Source: a bacterium
GTDB taxonomy: Bacteria; Planctomycetota; JACOTG01; JAUIME01
Reading direction: 5' to 3'
NCBI GenBank assembly: GCA_030433195.1
Contig: JAUIME010000226.1
Coordinates: forward strand, 1-7,711
DNA length: 7,711 bases
The notes under the pieces were generated by a model. The model did not search any database. It had not been told where the DNA came from and worked only from the letters and a program-made list of their open reading frames with translations. Shown piece after piece: positions 6,156 to 7,711 of this stretch. Both the position numbers and the translations under genes were made by a program. Every line of letters begins with the position of its first letter. Position 1 is the stretch's first letter.

Positions 6156-6261
6156 TCGCGATTTCGTTTCGATTCGCGTAACCGGGGTTCGTCCTTCGCA
6201 TCCGAAGGGACCGCGCGGCCGAGGTCGAGCGTCGCGCACCTGACACGATTCTCACGAACCG

Positions 6262-6267
6262 AAAGGA
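6262..6267 (+). promoter_or_regulatory. Ribosome binding site of the short-chain dehydrogenase gene
   Basis: AAAGGA lies 10 nt before the ATG at 6278. It supports that start, which also places the Rossmann glycine motif at the usual distance (about 16 residues) from the N-terminus. Confidence 0.6.
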
Positions 6268-6277
6268 CGCGAAGACG

Positions 6278-7036
6278 ATGGCGACGCCGGGCAAGCGATT
6301 CGAAGGCAAGAAGGTACTGATCACGGGCGGATCCGGTGGGATCGGCAAAGCGACCGCGGAGCGGATCGTGGCCGAGGGTGGGCAGGTGCTCATCACCGGA
6401 ACCAACGAGACGAAGCTCGCGGCCGTAGCGAAGGAGCTGCCGGGAGTGCTCACGCTCGTGAACGATGCGGGCGACGCGAAGGCGGCCGATGCGCTCGGGG
6501 CGTTCGTGAAGAAGGAGCTCGGCGAGCTCGATGCGGTGTTCCTGAACGCGGGGCACGGTGCGTTCGTGCCGCACACCGAGGTCACGGCCGAGGAGTTCGA
6601 TCGGCAGTACGCGGTCAACGTTCGCGGTCCGATCCTCCACGCGAAGGCGGTCTCGCCGCTCGTGCGTGACGGCGGGGCGATCGTGTTCAACACGTCGGTC
6701 GCGCAGCACCTCGGGATGCCGGGCGGCATCGTCTACAACTCGACGAAGGGCGCGCTTCGCACCGTGACGCGTGTGCTCGCGCGCGAGCTCGCTGAACGAG
6801 CGATCCGCGTCAATGCCGTGAGCCCCGGCCCGATCGGCACCGATTTCTTCGATCGCACCGGCATGTCGAAGGACGAGATCGATGCCTTCGGCGCGACGAT
6901 TCTCGAACAAGTCCCGCTCGGCCGCTTCGGCGAGCCGAAGGAAGTGGCCGCGGTCGCGGCGTTCCTGCTCTCGGACGACGCATCGTTCGTCACGGGCAGC
7001 GAGTACGTCGTCGACGGCGGCATCTCGGAACTCTGA
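6278..7036 (+). CDS. Classical short-chain dehydrogenase/reductase (SDR)
   Basis: The 252-residue protein has normal classical SDR length and is predicted to be a cytoplasmic NAD(P)(H)-dependent oxidoreductase. Cofactor motif TGGSGGIG is at 16-23 and the NAG motif at 90-92. Catalytic residues are Asn114 (NVRG), Ser140 (NTS), Tyr153 and Lys157 (YNSTK). The SPGPIGTDF segment is at 182-190 and VDGG is near the C-terminus (245-248). All tetrad residues are present, so it should be active. After the second strand it reads TGTNETKL, with neither the Asp typical of NAD-preferring nor the Arg typical of NADP-preferring enzymes, so cofactor preference is unclear. FabG-like ketoreductases and many quinone or sugar dehydrogenases share this fold, and nothing here fixes the substrate. 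It has its own ribosome binding site, is flanked by hairpins on both sides, and no neighbour suggests a pathway. Confidence 0.93.
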   Translation: MATPGKRFEGKKVLITGGSGGIGKATAERIVAEGGQVLITGTNETKLAAVAKELPGVLTLVNDAGDAKAADALGAFVKKELGELDAVFLNAGHGAFVPHTEVTAEEFDRQYAVNVRGPILHAKAVSPLVRDGGAIVFNTSVAQHLGMPGGIVYNSTKGALRTVTRVLARELAERAIRVNAVSPGPIGTDFFDRTGMSKDEIDAFGATILEQVPLGRFGEPKEVAAVAAFLLSDDASFVTGSEYVVDGGISEL

Positions 7037-7059
7037 CGAATCCTCCTACTTCCCTGCAG

Positions 7060-7101
7060 CCGACCGGACGCGCGAGCCGTTCGCATCGCGCGCCCGGTCG
7101 G
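7060..7101. terminator. Strong hairpin between convergent genes, probable bidirectional terminator
   Basis: CCGACCGGACGCGCGA (7060-7075) pairs with TCGCGCGCCCGGTCGG (7086-7101): 15 of 16 base pairs with a single A/C mismatch, and a 10-nt loop. It lies 24 nt after the SDR stop codon and 8 nt beyond the opposing gene's stop codon. No T-run follows on either strand. Placement between convergent stops strongly suggests shared transcription termination or transcript 3'-end protection. Confidence 0.65.
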
Positions 7102-7109
7102 TGACCGGG

Positions 7110-7711
7110 CTACTGTTGCTCGGCGGGCTCGAGGGTGACTTCGACCGTGGCGCTTGCGGGCACGTCGACGATTTTCGAGCCCCTTTCGGAGGAGATCATG
7201 TACCTCCCCGCGGCGATGCCGCGCGCGACGACCTGATCCTCGGTCGATTCGTAGCCACGCGTCAGGAGGCGTTCCTCGAACGGCAGGTCGTACGCACCGT
7301 GATGCCAGATCATCGTGACGCGTCGCTTGCCGTTGCCGGGAGGCAGGTTGGCGATCAATGTGGCAGTGCCATCGATCGGATCGAGTCGTAGGACGCGCGT
7401 CTCGTCGTTCTCGAGCGTCACGAAATCGAGAAGTCGCTTCGAACCCATCGCGTCGTTGCGCGACACGCGATAGTCGCCCGGCGGCAGATCCTCGAACGTG
7501 AAGCGGCCTTCGGCGTTCGTGCGGCCTTCGGTCTCGACCCACAGGCCTCGTGGATCGCTATTGTGGGCCGAAACGCGGACATCAGCCATGGGCTGTCCCT
7601 GTACGTCAACGACGAGCCCGTCGATGCGACATCCGTGTGACATGCGGATCGTGCACGTCGTCGTCCCACCCGATTGGACCTCGATCGGCCCCTCGACTCC
7701 GGGGGCCCACG
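7110..7711 (-). CDS. Carboxypeptidase-regulatory-like domain protein, C-terminal part (5' end beyond window)
   Basis: The frame is open from the right edge through the stop at 7110, giving about 200 visible residues. The ATG at 7643 is the first internal Met, but I do not take it as the start. The residues before it (G-V-E-G-P-I-E-V-Q-S-G-G-T-T-T-C-T-I-R) form the end of a preceding beta domain. The linker then runs straight into RIDGLVVDVQGQPMADVRVSA, a typical opening strand of a CarboxypepD_reg (PF13620-like) domain. That domain continues with T-N-A-E-G-R-F-T-F-E-D-L-P-P-G-D-Y-R-V. A second similar beta unit follows (LPPG ... GIAAGRYMI ... VPASATVEVTLEP). Such chains of Ig-like or transthyretin-like domains are found in large exported bacterial proteins. 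No catalytic motif is visible. It is convergent with the SDR gene. Confidence 0.82.
   Translation of the reverse strand, partial: WAPGVEGPIEVQSGGTTTCTIRMSHGCRIDGLVVDVQGQPMADVRVSAHNSDPRGLWVETEGRTNAEGRFTFEDLPPGDYRVSRNDAMGSKRLLDFVTLENDETRVLRLDPIDGTATLIANLPPGNGKRRVTMIWHHGAYDLPFEERLLTRGYESTEDQVVARGIAAGRYMISSERGSKIVDVPASATVEVTLEPAEQQ

Noticed and set aside
6193..6208. Small hairpin CCTTCG-CATC-CGAAGG in the leader of the dehydrogenase gene
   Set aside because: Only 6 bp with a 4-nt loop, about 70 nt before the start codon. No riboswitch-like architecture surrounds it, so chance is likely in GC-rich sequence.
5812..6910. Minus-strand open frames opposite the propeller and dehydrogenase genes
   Set aside because: They cross a terminator-like hairpin and two well-supported plus-strand genes and show no recognisable domain.
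7110..7643. Treating the ATG at 7643 as the true start of the carboxypeptidase-regulatory-like gene
   Set aside because: The frame is open to the window edge and the residues before the Met fit the end of a preceding beta domain. No good ribosome binding site is seen.

Overview
This is a GC-rich bacterial window with third-codon-position G/C preference and frequent GCG, TCG and GAC codons. That bias makes the antisense strands of real genes look open. No rRNA, tRNA, CRISPR array, transposase or phage structural gene is visible, so the organism can only be guessed. The large beta-propeller proteins, carboxypeptidase-regulatory-like domains and Sec-type signal peptides suggest a Gram-negative-type lineage with an elaborate exported proteome, such as Planctomycetota, Myxococcota or a relative. 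This is inference, not a placement.

Layout. Bases 1-2127 (+) hold the 3' part of a large Asp-box (BNR/sortilin-type) beta-propeller gene that runs off the left edge. It converges, with an 11-nt gap, on a three-gene minus-strand cluster read from 4393 down to 2139. That cluster contains two tandem paralogous exported proteins of about 245 residues and a methyltransferase resembling AviRa, the 23S rRNA guanine methyltransferase of avilamycin resistance. The methyltransferase start codon lies inside the end of the preceding gene. A 375-nt divergent intergenic region (4394-4768) separates this cluster from a plus-strand membrane-anchored or secreted protein (4769-6079). That protein combines a tail-fibre-like segment with a beta-propeller whose repeats are spaced at exactly 40 residues. 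A terminator-like hairpin follows. Next is a monocistronic classical short-chain dehydrogenase/reductase (6278-7036), which converges on a minus-strand carboxypeptidase-regulatory-like protein (stop at 7110, open through the right edge). A strong hairpin sits between these last two genes.

How the genes may work together. Four or five of the seven genes encode exported, repeat-rich or beta-rich proteins. The methyltransferase and the dehydrogenase are the only clear cytoplasmic enzymes. The most unusual unit is the minus-strand cluster. Its two exported paralogs look like the periplasmic N-domains of secretins (STN/N0 plus NolW-like) without a secretin barrel, and they are apparently co-transcribed with an rRNA-type methyltransferase. 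I cannot assign the cluster a function from sequence alone.
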